Part shown: positions 41,398 through 50,227 of the stretch, in pieces | Layout of the letters: each line of letters starts with the position of its first letter | Numbering within the stretch: position 1 is the first letter of the stretch | DNA from: Dyella acidiphila | Lineage (GTDB): Bacteria > Pseudomonadota > Gammaproteobacteria > Xanthomonadales > Rhodanobacteraceae | Direction of reading: 5' to 3' | NCBI RefSeq assembly: GCF_014863405.1 | Contig: NZ_JACZZA010000010.1 | Coordinates: 62,001 to 126,000, forward strand | Length of the DNA: 64,000 nt | The notes under the pieces: generated by a model | Database searches by the model: none | Seen by the model: only the letters and a program-made list of their open reading frames with translations | Told to the model about the DNA's origin: nothing | Position numbers and translations under genes: made by a program

Positions 41398-43752
41398 CTA
41401 GGGCAGCCGCCTGGGCGCCTCGGGCAACGGCCGGTCACCGGCCAGCTGCTGTGTGCGGGCACGCGCGCTGTTCCAGGAATCGTTCTGTCCGAGTGCGCGA
41501 TAAATGCACGCCTCCAGCCACGCGGCACGCCAATCGGCATTGCTCCAGATCGACATGCGCCCGCTTACCGCCATGGCCTGGTCGAGCTTTCCGGCTGCAA
41601 GCAACGCCAGCCCATACGGCACGCCGGTGCTTACCACCACGTCGGGCACACCGAATTTTTCAGCCAGCTCCATCGCCGTCTTCATCTGCGCCAACGCAGC
41701 ATCGTGCTGGCCGCTGCTCCACAGTTGCGCCGCCCTGGCCTGGATCACGTAGACATCCACCCAGTCGTCCTGGAATGCGAGATGGTCGCGCCACGCCTGC
41801 ATCGCGGCCGCTTCGCGCGCGACATCGGCGGTATGCCCGGCCTGCTGCAATGCATTGATCCGGGTCAGCCAGACCGAGGCGTAGTCGCGCTGGTCGGCCG
41901 ATGCGAGCACCGGCAGCAACGCCTTGGCGGCGAGTGCCGCCGCGCGCTCGTTGTCACCGATGCTGAAGGCAATCTCGGCCAGCAGCTTGTGGGTTTCGGC
42001 CAGCAAGCCGTCGTCATCGTCCGGCCTGGTATCGTCGACCAACGATTGCGCCAGCGCAGTGGCTTCGCCGCTGCGGCCGTTGTCGGCCAGCGCAATGGCG
42101 CGCACCATGCTCAGCTCGCGCCGCATCTGGCGATCGATAAAACCAAGATCGTGCGCATCCAGCGGCCAGAAGCGATCGGTGGTCGCCAGCTCATCGGCAT
42201 ACTTGAGCAGCATCTTCTGCGCATTGGCCATACCATCCAGCACCGACGGCAGCATGGAACGCATGCCCATGCGCTGAAAGCGTTCGTAGACACGCTGCAA
42301 CAAGTTGATGGCGGCATCCGGTTGCGCGCGGCGCTCGGCCATCAAGGCCATTTCGAAATCCGTCTTGGCTGCGCCAACCGCATCGCCCGCGAGCGCGTAC
42401 GTTACGTGGGCGCGGCCGATGTCGGCGGTGGCATCTTCCAGTTTCCACAGCAATTGTTCCACGTAGGAGCGATCGAGCAAGGCGGTGGCCAGTGCTTCGT
42501 TGTCATGCCCTTCCAACGTATGGATGGCATCGGTGAGCGTGGCCACGCTTTTGGCGAAATCGCCTTCCTGTTGGTAGATCAGGCCGAGAATGGTCAGCAC
42601 CTCGCCGCGCACCACCGGATCGGGCTGGCGATCCAGGCGCTTGAGCAGATCGAGCAGGCCTTGCTTGCACACCGCGGTCTTGCCTTCGTCGCAATCGATT
42701 GCGGCCGCAATGAACACCAGCTCCGGATCGTCGCGCAGATTGGCCGGCACATGCTCCAGCAGCGCCCGCGCTACCGCCGGCTGGCCCGCCAGCCGCGCCG
42801 CGTCGATGCGCTGCACATATTCCAGGCGCGAGAGCGAACTCTGCGCCGCATCGCCTTTGACGCCATAGCCCAGCTGGGCCAGCAGCACATCACTGGCAGC
42901 GCGTACCGCCTTGAGCACATCGGTGGAGGAGGCCTGCGCTTTCCAGCTGCGGCCGTCCGCGCTGCGTGCATCCAGTGTCGCCTGCCAGTTCTCGCCGTCC
43001 AAGCTGACCTGCGGCTGCACTGTCAGTGCAAAGCCCATGCGTGCCGGCAGCTCGGCGGCTGGCGTGCCCGCGGCGTCCTTCAGCAATTCGAGCACGGCCT
43101 GGCTGTTTTCGGTGGGAATGCTGGCATCGCGCAGGCGGCTGGAGACCAGGTCCATCAGGCCGAAGTGCAGCCAGTTCCAGTCGGCCGGCGCATGCACGTC
43201 CGCAGGCAGCACGATGGCCGACCCTTTGTCGAAACGGATGGCCGACGACGCGGCCACGGAATGATGGCTGCGCCACACGCCATAGGCACCGAGGCCGATC
43301 ACCGCGCATGCACCGACGGCAAGCAGATAAAGCCACGTGCGCGTGGACCGGCGTGCGGCGGCAGTCGGCGCAAGCGCAGGCGATGCTTCGCCCTGCACCT
43401 GAGCTAGCGGCGCGGCATCCTCGGCCGGCGCTTCGACCACCTGGATGTCCATCGTCCAGCGATAGCCGACGCGCGCCACCGTCTTGATGATGTGCTGCTC
43501 GCTGCCCGCATCGCCAAGTGCGCGCCGCAGCCGCACGATGGTCTGCGCCAGCAGGCTGTCGCTGACGTCGACGCGTCCCCATACCGCGGAAATCAGCTCG
43601 TCCTTGCCGACCGGGCGTTCGCGATGTTCGATCAGGTAGACCAGGCAGTCGAAGGCGCTGGCCGACAGCGCCACCAGCTCGCCGTCCTGGCGCAATTCCC
43701 GCGCCAGCGGGTTGAGGCTGAACTGGCCGAAGTGATAGCTGAGGTTCCCCAT
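41398..43752 (-). CDS. ToxR/CadC-like membrane transcriptional regulator with TPR-rich sensor (copy 2)
   Basis: A 784-residue paralogue of the protein at 36370-38718: the winged helix is very similar (LIEHRERPVGKDELISAVWG, then SLLAQTIVRLRRALGDAG and ARVGYRW). A membrane helix (WLYLLAVGACAVIGLGAYGVW) lies near residue 150 and TPR-like pairs fill the rest. The periplasmic half has diverged more than the DNA-binding half, which points to new ligands for the same kind of promoter. It lies upstream of the YadA-like gene on the same strand. The ribosome-binding site is poor (CCCCCC before ATG). Confidence 0.88.
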   Translation of the reverse strand: MGNLSYHFGQFSLNPLARELRQDGELVALSASAFDCLVYLIEHRERPVGKDELISAVWGRVDVSDSLLAQTIVRLRRALGDAGSEQHIIKTVARVGYRWTMDIQVVEAPAEDAAPLAQVQGEASPALAPTAAARRSTRTWLYLLAVGACAVIGLGAYGVWRSHHSVAASSAIRFDKGSAIVLPADVHAPADWNWLHFGLMDLVSSRLRDASIPTENSQAVLELLKDAAGTPAAELPARMGFALTVQPQVSLDGENWQATLDARSADGRSWKAQASSTDVLKAVRAASDVLLAQLGYGVKGDAAQSSLSRLEYVQRIDAARLAGQPAVARALLEHVPANLRDDPELVFIAAAIDCDEGKTAVCKQGLLDLLKRLDRQPDPVVRGEVLTILGLIYQQEGDFAKSVATLTDAIHTLEGHDNEALATALLDRSYVEQLLWKLEDATADIGRAHVTYALAGDAVGAAKTDFEMALMAERRAQPDAAINLLQRVYERFQRMGMRSMLPSVLDGMANAQKMLLKYADELATTDRFWPLDAHDLGFIDRQMRRELSMVRAIALADNGRSGEATALAQSLVDDTRPDDDDGLLAETHKLLAEIAFSIGDNERAAALAAKALLPVLASADQRDYASVWLTRINALQQAGHTADVAREAAAMQAWRDHLAFQDDWVDVYVIQARAAQLWSSGQHDAALAQMKTAMELAEKFGVPDVVVSTGVPYGLALLAAGKLDQAMAVSGRMSIWSNADWRAAWLEACIYRALGQNDSWNSARARTQQLAGDRPLPEAPRRLP

Positions 43753-43819
43753 GGGGGGATTTTATCATCAGGCGGCGAACGAACTTGCGCCGGCCGCCTT
43801 GCATCGAGCCCACTGATCG

Positions 43820-46000
43820 CTACAGATAGCGACTCCAGCGGATGATGCTGGCATTGGTATTGCTGCCATTGTTGTTGGTGGATGCGCAGCTCTGCATGCA
43901 CGGCACGCTGCCCGGGTTGTAGCTGCTCGGCAGCTGGCTGAAATTGAGCAGGGTCGCGCCACTGAGGCTCACCGGCTGCGTGTCGCTGGTGTTTTGCGCC
44001 GCCGCGGTGATGAAGCCGTTGATCGAGGTGCTGCCGCCGGTATCCAGATCGTTGCCGGCCAGCACGCTGCCATTGATCACCGAACTGGCGCCCACGGTGA
44101 TATTGCCGCCGGAAAACACGCCGTTGACATAGCCGCCGGCCAGCAGCGCCACGTTGCCGATGGGATTGTCCAGCAGCGACTGGCTGGAGGCGTTGCAGAA
44201 GGTGCTCGGATAGACGCCGTTGAAATCGGCTACCTGCACCGGATCCAGGGTCATGCCGGAGGGCGTGCTGTTAGTGCACATTTCGGCGTAGCCGGCGTAG
44301 TTGGGCGCATCGATGCGGAAGCTGCCGCTGGTGGTGATGCTGCCAGTGGCAATGGCGGTGTCCAGGTAATAGCCGTTGCTGAGATTCAGATCGCCCTGGA
44401 ACCACAGCACGCCGCGCGCAAAGCTGCGGCCGCTGACGGTCCACGCGCCGTTGCCGTAGGAAAGACAGTCGTTCTCGGTCGCCTGCCCCTGGCAGATGGT
44501 ATTCCCCGGCGTGGCAGGCGTGCTGCATTGGCCGACACCGTTGCTATTCAAGCTGCCGGTGACCAGCTGCGTACACAGAAAATCCTGGTAGCCGCGGCCA
44601 TTGCTGAACGGATAGGAGCCAAGATAGTACGTGCCGGCCTGGATGCCGACGACATTGGCCACGGTCACCTGGATCGCGCCGTTGACCACCTGGAACACAT
44701 AGTTGGCCGACGACTGCAGCGCATAGGCATCGATCGCCGGCCGGCTGATCGTTACCTGCTGCAGCGGCGTGATCGCCACCGCCGGTACCGACACGGTGAA
44801 TCCCGGCGACACCTGCACGTTCGACGACATGTACGGGCTGGCCTTGTTCAGCGTGCCGCCGATGATGCCGGTGACACCCGAACCCCAGGCATTGATGTTG
44901 AGATTGCCCTGCGCCTGCAAGGCACCGATGCCGCCGAAGCCGTTGACGTTGACATTGCCTGAGGTGGTCACGCTCTGTGCGCCGCCGCCAGTCAGCGTCA
45001 CATCGCCCTGCGCGGTGATCGCGGTGGAACCGGTGCTGCCGCCGGCATAGGTGACGCTGCCATTGGCCTTGATGCTGGATACGCTGCCGCCGCTGCCAGT
45101 CCAGTTGACGTTGCCCATGGTGGTAATCGAGCCGATCGACACACCGCCGGCGGTAACGTCGACATCGCCGATCGCGGTTACCGCCGTCGCGCTGCCGCCG
45201 GCGAAGGTCACGCTGCCGTTGGCGGTGATCACAAAGGGATTAGCGCCGCCATCCACCATCACATTGCCGAGCGCGCTGATCTGGTTGACGCTGGCGCTGC
45301 CGGTCACCGTCACGTCGCCGTTGGAATAAATCTGGTTGACGTGGATGCCGCTGCCCACGCGCACATTGCCGGTAGCGTTGATCGAATTGACGCCGGTGAT
45401 CGAAGCATTGTCGAGCGTGACGTCGCCCTGCACATTCAAATTGGCATTGTTGCCGCCGAGCACCGTGATGCCGCCGGTCATGTTCAGGTTTTTGTAGATG
45501 TTGATGGTGCTGATGTTGACGCCCGGCGTGGTCGAGCCGCCGTTGCCGGTGGTGCTGCTGCCCGGATTGGGGGTGACGTCGTACACCACCTGCAAGGTGG
45601 CCGTGCTCGACGCGCTGGTCGCGGTTGCCGCGGCGCCGGCGATATTGGCCACCACCCGGTATACGCTGCTGCCGCTGGCGGTGTTCTTGGCCACGCTGAC
45701 GATGCTGACGCTAAGGCCCGACAGGCCCGAGACCTGCAGCGGTCCCGACAGCTTGGCAATTGTGTCGGCGCTGGCCACCACCAGGTAGCGGCGCACGATT
45801 TCCGCGCCGGTCCAGGCCGATTGCTGCGCCGGCGTCATTGCATGCAGGCTGAGCTGTCCTTCCTGCGAGCTGCGCATCACATGCACCACGCCGATGGAGG
45901 TCACCGTCATCGCCAGTCCGATCAACAGGACCAGCAGCAGGTTCATCACGCCGCGCTGGCGAGAGCGCGCGGCACGGCTAGCAATGGATGGTGTGGACAT
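43820..46000 (-). CDS. pilX: Giant PilX-like minor pilin with repetitive beta-helix-like domain
   Basis: A 726-residue protein starting with a pilin-like segment (SRQRGVMNLLLVLLIGLAMT), as in PilX, lacking Glu5 after the presumed G|V cleavage. Residues 40-150 are the PilX-type region. From about 160 to 400 about ten short repeats with 'GNV/GDV-x-V' cores (e.g. ANGSVTFAGGS, TMGNVNWTGSGGS, AQGDVTLTGGG) look like a bactofilin- or haemagglutinin-like beta-helix, followed by a cysteine-bearing tail. Normal PilX is about 200 residues. A pilus-tip adhesin is the likely role. It is the last gene of the pilin operon, 9 bases after pilW. PilY1 is absent. Confidence 0.75.
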   Translation of the reverse strand: MSTPSIASRAARSRQRGVMNLLLVLLIGLAMTVTSIGVVHVMRSSQEGQLSLHAMTPAQQSAWTGAEIVRRYLVVASADTIAKLSGPLQVSGLSGLSVSIVSVAKNTASGSSVYRVVANIAGAAATATSASSTATLQVVYDVTPNPGSSTTGNGGSTTPGVNISTINIYKNLNMTGGITVLGGNNANLNVQGDVTLDNASITGVNSINATGNVRVGSGIHVNQIYSNGDVTVTGSASVNQISALGNVMVDGGANPFVITANGSVTFAGGSATAVTAIGDVDVTAGGVSIGSITTMGNVNWTGSGGSVSSIKANGSVTYAGGSTGSTAITAQGDVTLTGGGAQSVTTSGNVNVNGFGGIGALQAQGNLNINAWGSGVTGIIGGTLNKASPYMSSNVQVSPGFTVSVPAVAITPLQQVTISRPAIDAYALQSSANYVFQVVNGAIQVTVANVVGIQAGTYYLGSYPFSNGRGYQDFLCTQLVTGSLNSNGVGQCSTPATPGNTICQGQATENDCLSYGNGAWTVSGRSFARGVLWFQGDLNLSNGYYLDTAIATGSITTSGSFRIDAPNYAGYAEMCTNSTPSGMTLDPVQVADFNGVYPSTFCNASSQSLLDNPIGNVALLAGGYVNGVFSGGNITVGASSVINGSVLAGNDLDTGGSTSINGFITAAAQNTSDTQPVSLSGATLLNFSQLPSSYNPGSVPCMQSCASTNNNGSNTNASIIRWSRYL

Positions 46001-46009
46001 GCGTAGCCC

Positions 46010-46759
46010 TCACAAGTTGAAGTTCGGCAGGCACACGGAAAACACCGGGATCGCATCGAACTGGGCGGATGCGGCGGTGGAGGCAGAGGCCACGCCCGAA
46101 GCGGCCGCAGTGCTCTGGGCCTTCAGGTAGTAGCTCACCTGCAGGCTGCTGATCGCCGTGGTCTGGCCGTACGGCCAGCAGGTGGCCGGCGCCAGCTGAA
46201 AATTCGAGGCGGTGCCGATGCTCCTGGTCGAGGCCAGCTGATGTGCCTGCCAGGTGAGGCTTTGCCACTGCGCCGCGTTGCCGCAGCTCACCGGCGCCAG
46301 CCAGGTCAGGCCGGTGCTGTCCAGGTCGCTGCTGCTGGTTGCGCTGTTGCCGGTAATGACCAACCCTTCGCACACATAGGCGGACGGATCGGATGCGGCG
46401 GATGCGCCGGTCGGGTTATAGCCCCAGATCACTGCGTTGCCGCTCACCGTGGCCGCATACGAGGTGACTGCGGTACCGCTGAGCTTGCCACCCATCAGGG
46501 CTGCATCGCTCAATACGATCAGGTCGGTGCCGGCCGCCGCGCTGGCCACACCGAAGCCGGCCTGCTGCAATTGCTGCTGCGAGGCCAGCGAACTGGTGGC
46601 GAGCTGGCCATCGATCCTGGCCTGCGCATTGACCTGGTGCGAGGTGCTGATCAGCGTCTGGTACAGCACCAGCATGGCGGCGATCGACAGCAGCCCGATC
46701 ACCAAGCCGATCAGCATGCTGATCAGGGTAAAACCCGACGCTGGCCGCGGGCTGCGCAT
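46010..46759 (-). CDS. pilW: PilW-type minor pilin
   Basis: A 249-residue type IV pilus assembly protein. The prepilin signal ASGFTLISMLIGLVIGLLSI has the processing glycine, but residue 5 of the mature chain is serine, not the usual glutamate. The helix is followed by a mostly beta C-terminal domain. PilW is part of the minor-pilin priming complex. The start overlaps the PilV stop by one base (TGATG). A longer frame to 46978 overlaps PilV and is not used. Confidence 0.83.
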   Translation of the reverse strand: MRSPRPASGFTLISMLIGLVIGLLSIAAMLVLYQTLISTSHQVNAQARIDGQLATSSLASQQQLQQAGFGVASAAAGTDLIVLSDAALMGGKLSGTAVTSYAATVSGNAVIWGYNPTGASAASDPSAYVCEGLVITGNSATSSSDLDSTGLTWLAPVSCGNAAQWQSLTWQAHQLASTRSIGTASNFQLAPATCWPYGQTTAISSLQVSYYLKAQSTAAASGVASASTAASAQFDAIPVFSVCLPNFNL

Positions 46760-47187
46760 CAGCACGTCACCGTGGCATCGCTGCCGACCTTGATCGCGCC
46801 TTCGAAACTGCCGCCATTGCTGCCCGGCACGCACAGCACCACGCTGGCAGGCTGTGCCACCGCCAGTCCGCCGACGGTGACATTGCCGGGCGTGGAGCAT
46901 TGCACGTCGAGCTGGTGCGCCGAAAAATTGACCGGCATCACCACCGTGGCCATGCCGTTGTTGCCGGCGCCGCTGCACAGGCCGGGCCCGTATTGCTGCA
47001 GCAGCACGCGCATCTGGGTGACCGCCGCGCCGTTGGTGCGCACGTTCTTCGCGCTGATCGCCATGCGCGAGGTGATATAGGCGGTGCCCGCGCCGATGAT
47101 CGACATGATCAGCACGCTGATCAGCGCCTCCAGCAAGACATCGCCGCGCTGCTTGCGCACTTCAGGGTAGCTGCACGTTGAACGCAT
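46759..47187 (-). CDS. pilV: PilV-type minor pilin
   Basis: A 142-residue pseudopilin with the prepilin leader and helix QRGDVLLEALISVLIMSIIG (processing after G, Glu at mature position 5) and a small globular part with four or five cysteines (GLCSG, DVQCST, VVLCVPG, TVTC). It is probably part of the tip complex together with PilW and PilX. Its first 26 bases overlap the end of the FimT gene. Confidence 0.83.
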   Translation of the reverse strand: MRSTCSYPEVRKQRGDVLLEALISVLIMSIIGAGTAYITSRMAISAKNVRTNGAAVTQMRVLLQQYGPGLCSGAGNNGMATVVMPVNFSAHQLDVQCSTPGNVTVGGLAVAQPASVVLCVPGSNGGSFEGAIKVGSDATVTC

Positions 47188-47686
47188 CTTGGGATCCCAC
47201 CAGCACGTTAAGAGATGAGCTCGTGCAGGTCAGGCTGCCCACCGAGGTGGACAGCGCGATGCCGCGCTCGTTGAAGGCCACGCATTGCATGGCGACCGCG
47301 GCTGCCGCCGTGGTGGAGGCACTGGCCAGCAGCGGCGCCTGCACGATCGAAGCATCGGTCGGCAATTGCATGCCCCATTGCTGCGACTGGCTGCAGTCCG
47401 CGCCGGACGCATCGGCGGCCACCACGCTGAGATTGCGGCCCGACAGGCAGGTCACCGCCACCGGCAGGGACTGATCAGTCAGCCCCTGCGGATTGCGCAG
47501 CGCCAGCGCCTTGGCGCGCCCCAGCCCTTCGGTCAGCATGCCGGCCGCATCGCGCTGATGCGCCGACTGCACCCATGCGCTGGTCAGTGGCAGCCCGACC
47601 ATCACCAGGAAGGCGAGCAGCGCCAAAGTAACCATCAGTTCGATCAGGCTCAGACCGCGAATTGAGACCATCCGTTGTCGATGCAT
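47162..47686 (-). CDS. fimT: FimT/GspH-type minor pilin
   Basis: A 174-residue pseudopilin with leader and helix IRGLSLIELMVTLALLAFLV (Glu5 present) and the GspH/FimT-type C-terminal domain (ESPLTSAWVQSAHQRDAAGM-like segment, later AFNERGIALSTSVGSL). FimT in relatives binds DNA and helps natural competence. It lies six bases after pilE. Confidence 0.83.
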   Translation of the reverse strand: MHRQRMVSIRGLSLIELMVTLALLAFLVMVGLPLTSAWVQSAHQRDAAGMLTEGLGRAKALALRNPQGLTDQSLPVAVTCLSGRNLSVVAADASGADCSQSQQWGMQLPTDASIVQAPLLASASTTAAAAVAMQCVAFNERGIALSTSVGSLTCTSSSLNVLVGSQDAFNVQLP

Positions 47687-47692
47687 GGCGGC

Positions 47693-48154
47693 TCACCAGG
47701 TGGTGACCGAACCGCAGCCGCTGACCGAACCGATCGTGTTCGGATCGATCCGCTGCTGCACGTTCGCACTGGGCAAGGTCAGCACGCAGCTGGCCAGCGG
47801 ACCGTCGATGCCGGTGGCGGTGAGCGTGTAGGTGGTCGACGCGGAGGCAACGGTATAGACGAAATCCTTGCCCTCGGCCGGACGCCAGCCCTGGTAGGCC
47901 GCCTGCGTCTGGGCGGTGCTGCTGGTGGCGTGCGCGCTGTATTGCAGCTCGCGCTGGAATTCGTTTTCCAGGTTCAGCGCCAGCGCACTGAGGTCGCTCT
48001 TGGCCGACTGGATCTTGCTGCGCGTGATGTAGCTGCCATACGTGCTGATGGCGATCGCCGCGAGCACGGCAATGATCACCACCACCGTCATCAGCTCTAT
48101 CAGCGTAAAGCCGCCGGCATGCCGATGCATCGAACGGGAAGTCCGGTTTTTCAC
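47693..48154 (-). CDS. pilE: PilE-type minor pilin
   Basis: A 153-residue pilin-like protein with leader, cleavage glycine and helix AGGFTLIELMTVVVIIAVLA, then a domain with two cysteines (ASCVLTL and SGCGSVTTW) that could close the C-terminal loop. It is the first gene of the minor-pilin operon pilE-fimT-pilV-pilW-pilX. The start is uncertain: GTG 48154 (AGGGG upstream), ATG 48130 or GTG 48190. Confidence 0.8.
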   Translation of the reverse strand: MKNRTSRSMHRHAGGFTLIELMTVVVIIAVLAAIAISTYGSYITRSKIQSAKSDLSALALNLENEFQRELQYSAHATSSTAQTQAAYQGWRPAEGKDFVYTVASASTTYTLTATGIDGPLASCVLTLPSANVQQRIDPNTIGSVSGCGSVTTW

Positions 48155-48427
48155 CCTATTTCGCCCCTGTAGCCATTCGCTGATGTGCACTACGTCAACG
48201 ATTTACACAGGACGAAATCGTAGTGTTGAAGGCTGCACATCGACATGGCATGAAGTGGCCCATTCCCTATCCGGGTGGGCCATCTGCAGGCGTGCGCGCA
48301 TCGATGGCCTCAAGTGACAGCGAAACGAGCTGTTTCAGCAATGGTTGCCGCAACGGCGCCCGCGGATCATGCGCCCATTGAACGAACTGCGCGATGACGC
48401 ACATGCCGCTACGGGCGGCTCCCAGCC

Positions 48428-48874
48428 ATGCATCACTCTTCGATGGTCGCCGCCATGCAAGCAAGCAGCGCGCAACAGCTTCGTCCCTTGTGCGAAGACG
48501 CGCTGGCCGCGCTGTGCGACAGCCGCCCCGAAATCAGCCTGGCGCTGATCGCCACCGCCGACGCGCGCCTGCTCAGCAGCCGCACACCGGCCGGCATGGA
48601 TGCGCATCGCCTGGCGGCGATGACTTCCTCGCTGCTGGCGCTGGGCGAAACGCTGTCCAGGGAACTGTCCGGCGGCGGTTGCCAGTCGGCCATGCTGTCG
48701 ATGCACAACTACACCTGCGCGGTGGTGCACATCCCGCGCGCGCATCAGTCGCTGGTGCTGGCAGTAGGCGTGCGGCAAACCATCATGCCGGCCCTAGCCA
48801 GGCGCATGGCGCTGGACCTGGCCGAAAAAATTTCGCTCGCGCTCGATGCACTCGAAGCCGGCACGCCGGACTGA
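48428..48874 (+). CDS. Roadblock/LC7-domain protein 1
   Basis: The 148-residue protein fits the roadblock/LC7 fold: LIATADARLLSSRTPAGMDA, AMTSSLLALGETLSRELSGG and VGVRQTIMPALARRMALDL. Roadblock proteins regulate small GTPases (MglB is the GTPase-activating partner of MglA). It is the first of four plus-strand genes, diverging from the minor-pilin operon across 270 bases of shared promoter region. Confidence 0.78.
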   Translation: MHHSSMVAAMQASSAQQLRPLCEDALAALCDSRPEISLALIATADARLLSSRTPAGMDAHRLAAMTSSLLALGETLSRELSGGGCQSAMLSMHNYTCAVVHIPRAHQSLVLAVGVRQTIMPALARRMALDLAEKISLALDALEAGTPD

Positions 48875-48907
48875 ACGGCACTCCTTTCACTTACTCACGG
48901 AAACCAC

Positions 48908-49267
48908 ATGGCAACTTTCAGTCTTGATTCGCTGCGCGGCATCGACGGCTATATCGCCAGCGCCCTGGTCGACGCCGACAGCGGCATGCTCATGGCCGGC
49001 GACAGCAATGCCGGCATCGACCTGGACCTGGCCGCCGCCGGCAATGCCGAGGTGGTGCGCGCCAAGCGCCGGGTGGCCGAAGCCTTGAAGCTCGGCGAGG
49101 CGATCGAGGACATCCTGATCAGCCTGGAACGCCAGTACCACCTGATCCGCCCGCTGGAATCGAACAAGAACGTTTTTCTCTACGTGATCATCGACCGGCA
49201 GCGCTCGAACCTGGCAATGGCGCGCCACCACTTAAAGGGCTTTGAAAAGTCGCTCGACTTTTCCTGA
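48908..49267 (+). CDS. Roadblock/LC7-domain protein 2
   Basis: A 119-residue protein of roadblock/LC7 type: SLRGIDGYIASALVDADSGM, GNAEVVRAKRRVAEAL and NVFLYVIIDRQRSNLAMARH. It is distinct from its upstream neighbour in sequence, so the cassette has two different roadblock modules. It starts 33 bases after protein 1 ends. MglB-like proteins form dimers on the GTPase. Confidence 0.78.
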   Translation: MATFSLDSLRGIDGYIASALVDADSGMLMAGDSNAGIDLDLAAAGNAEVVRAKRRVAEALKLGEAIEDILISLERQYHLIRPLESNKNVFLYVIIDRQRSNLAMARHHLKGFEKSLDFS

Positions 49268-49303
49268 GCACACGCACGCTTTCTCTTTGGCAGGTACGGC
49301 CCC

Positions 49304-50227
49304 ATGAACATTCAGATCGGCGTGGCGGGAGTTCCCGAGGAACTCGAACTGCGCCTTTCACTCGCTTGCGGATTGCTGGCTGCGGCCCAGCTGCAAGTGC
49401 ATCTGCAGGCATGGAAAGGCCGCCCTTGTCAGTTGCTCGTCGTCGACCTGGATAACGGCTACGGGCGACTGGCCTGCGAAGTCGCCAAGCGGCGCGATAT
49501 TCCGGTGCTGTGCTTCGACACCAATGCGCCGAACGCCGACGGCATGCCGCGCATCGATCGGCACGCCCCCGCCGCGAGCATGGCCAGGACACTGCAGGAA
49601 CTGCTGCTGCCCGGCACCGCCGCGGTGGAAGGTGTGGATGGCCTGCTCGGCATCTGCCTGCACGAGATCGGCTGCGACGAGGAAGTGCTGGCCCGCCACG
49701 GCCACATTGCCGTGGTCGTGCGCCACGCCGCCGGCCGCATCCACGCACGTTCGATGAGCGAATTGCTGGCGGCGGAAGCGCGGCTGCTCGACGGCTCGTG
49801 GCTGTCAGGCCTGCGCCCGCAGCAGAACGAACGCGAATACGAATGGCTGGTGTCGCGCAGTCTGGAAAGTTTCCTGGTGATGGCTTGCCGCCGTCATCAG
49901 GCCAGCCTGCCGCTGCTGGATGGGGCTGCTTATCGCCTGCGTCGCTGGCCCGACCTTGGCGGCGTGGCCGACGACCTGGATTCGCTGCGCCTGGCCGCCC
50001 TGCTCTATCGCTCGGCCTGGCGCATGCCGGAACTGGCGCAGCACACCCGCATGGATGCGCGCCAGGTAAACGCGTTCTTGTGGGCAACCCTGGTCAGCGG
50101 CGCCTTGCACAGCGACGAAGCACCGGTATCGCCGGCGTTCGCCGCCACCGCACCGCTGGCGGCACCGTCCATCCTGCGCCGCGTTGCACGCCATTTTGGA
50201 TTGAGGATCGGCCATGTTGACGCCTGA
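49304..50227 (+). CDS. Hypothetical protein with receiver-like N-terminus and helix-turn-helix-like C-terminus
   Basis: The 307-residue protein has no recognised family. The N-terminal half (CQLLVVDLDNGYGRLACEVA, then KRRDIPVLCFDT) looks Rossmann- or receiver-like without the catalytic set; the C-terminal third (RMPELAQHTRMDARQVNAFL) resembles a winged helix, as does DUF742 in the Streptomyces conservon. It overlaps the GTPase gene by 14 bases and follows the roadblock genes, so it probably links the GTPase to DNA or another partner. Confidence 0.6.
   Translation: MNIQIGVAGVPEELELRLSLACGLLAAAQLQVHLQAWKGRPCQLLVVDLDNGYGRLACEVAKRRDIPVLCFDTNAPNADGMPRIDRHAPAASMARTLQELLLPGTAAVEGVDGLLGICLHEIGCDEEVLARHGHIAVVVRHAAGRIHARSMSELLAAEARLLDGSWLSGLRPQQNEREYEWLVSRSLESFLVMACRRHQASLPLLDGAAYRLRRWPDLGGVADDLDSLRLAALLYRSAWRMPELAQHTRMDARQVNAFLWATLVSGALHSDEAPVSPAFAATAPLAAPSILRRVARHFGLRIGHVDA

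Noticed and set aside
41317-43407. Plus-strand ORF of 696 residues opposite regulator copy 2
   Set aside because: Shadow of the winged-helix/TPR gene; same feature pattern as the mirror ORF opposite copy 1.
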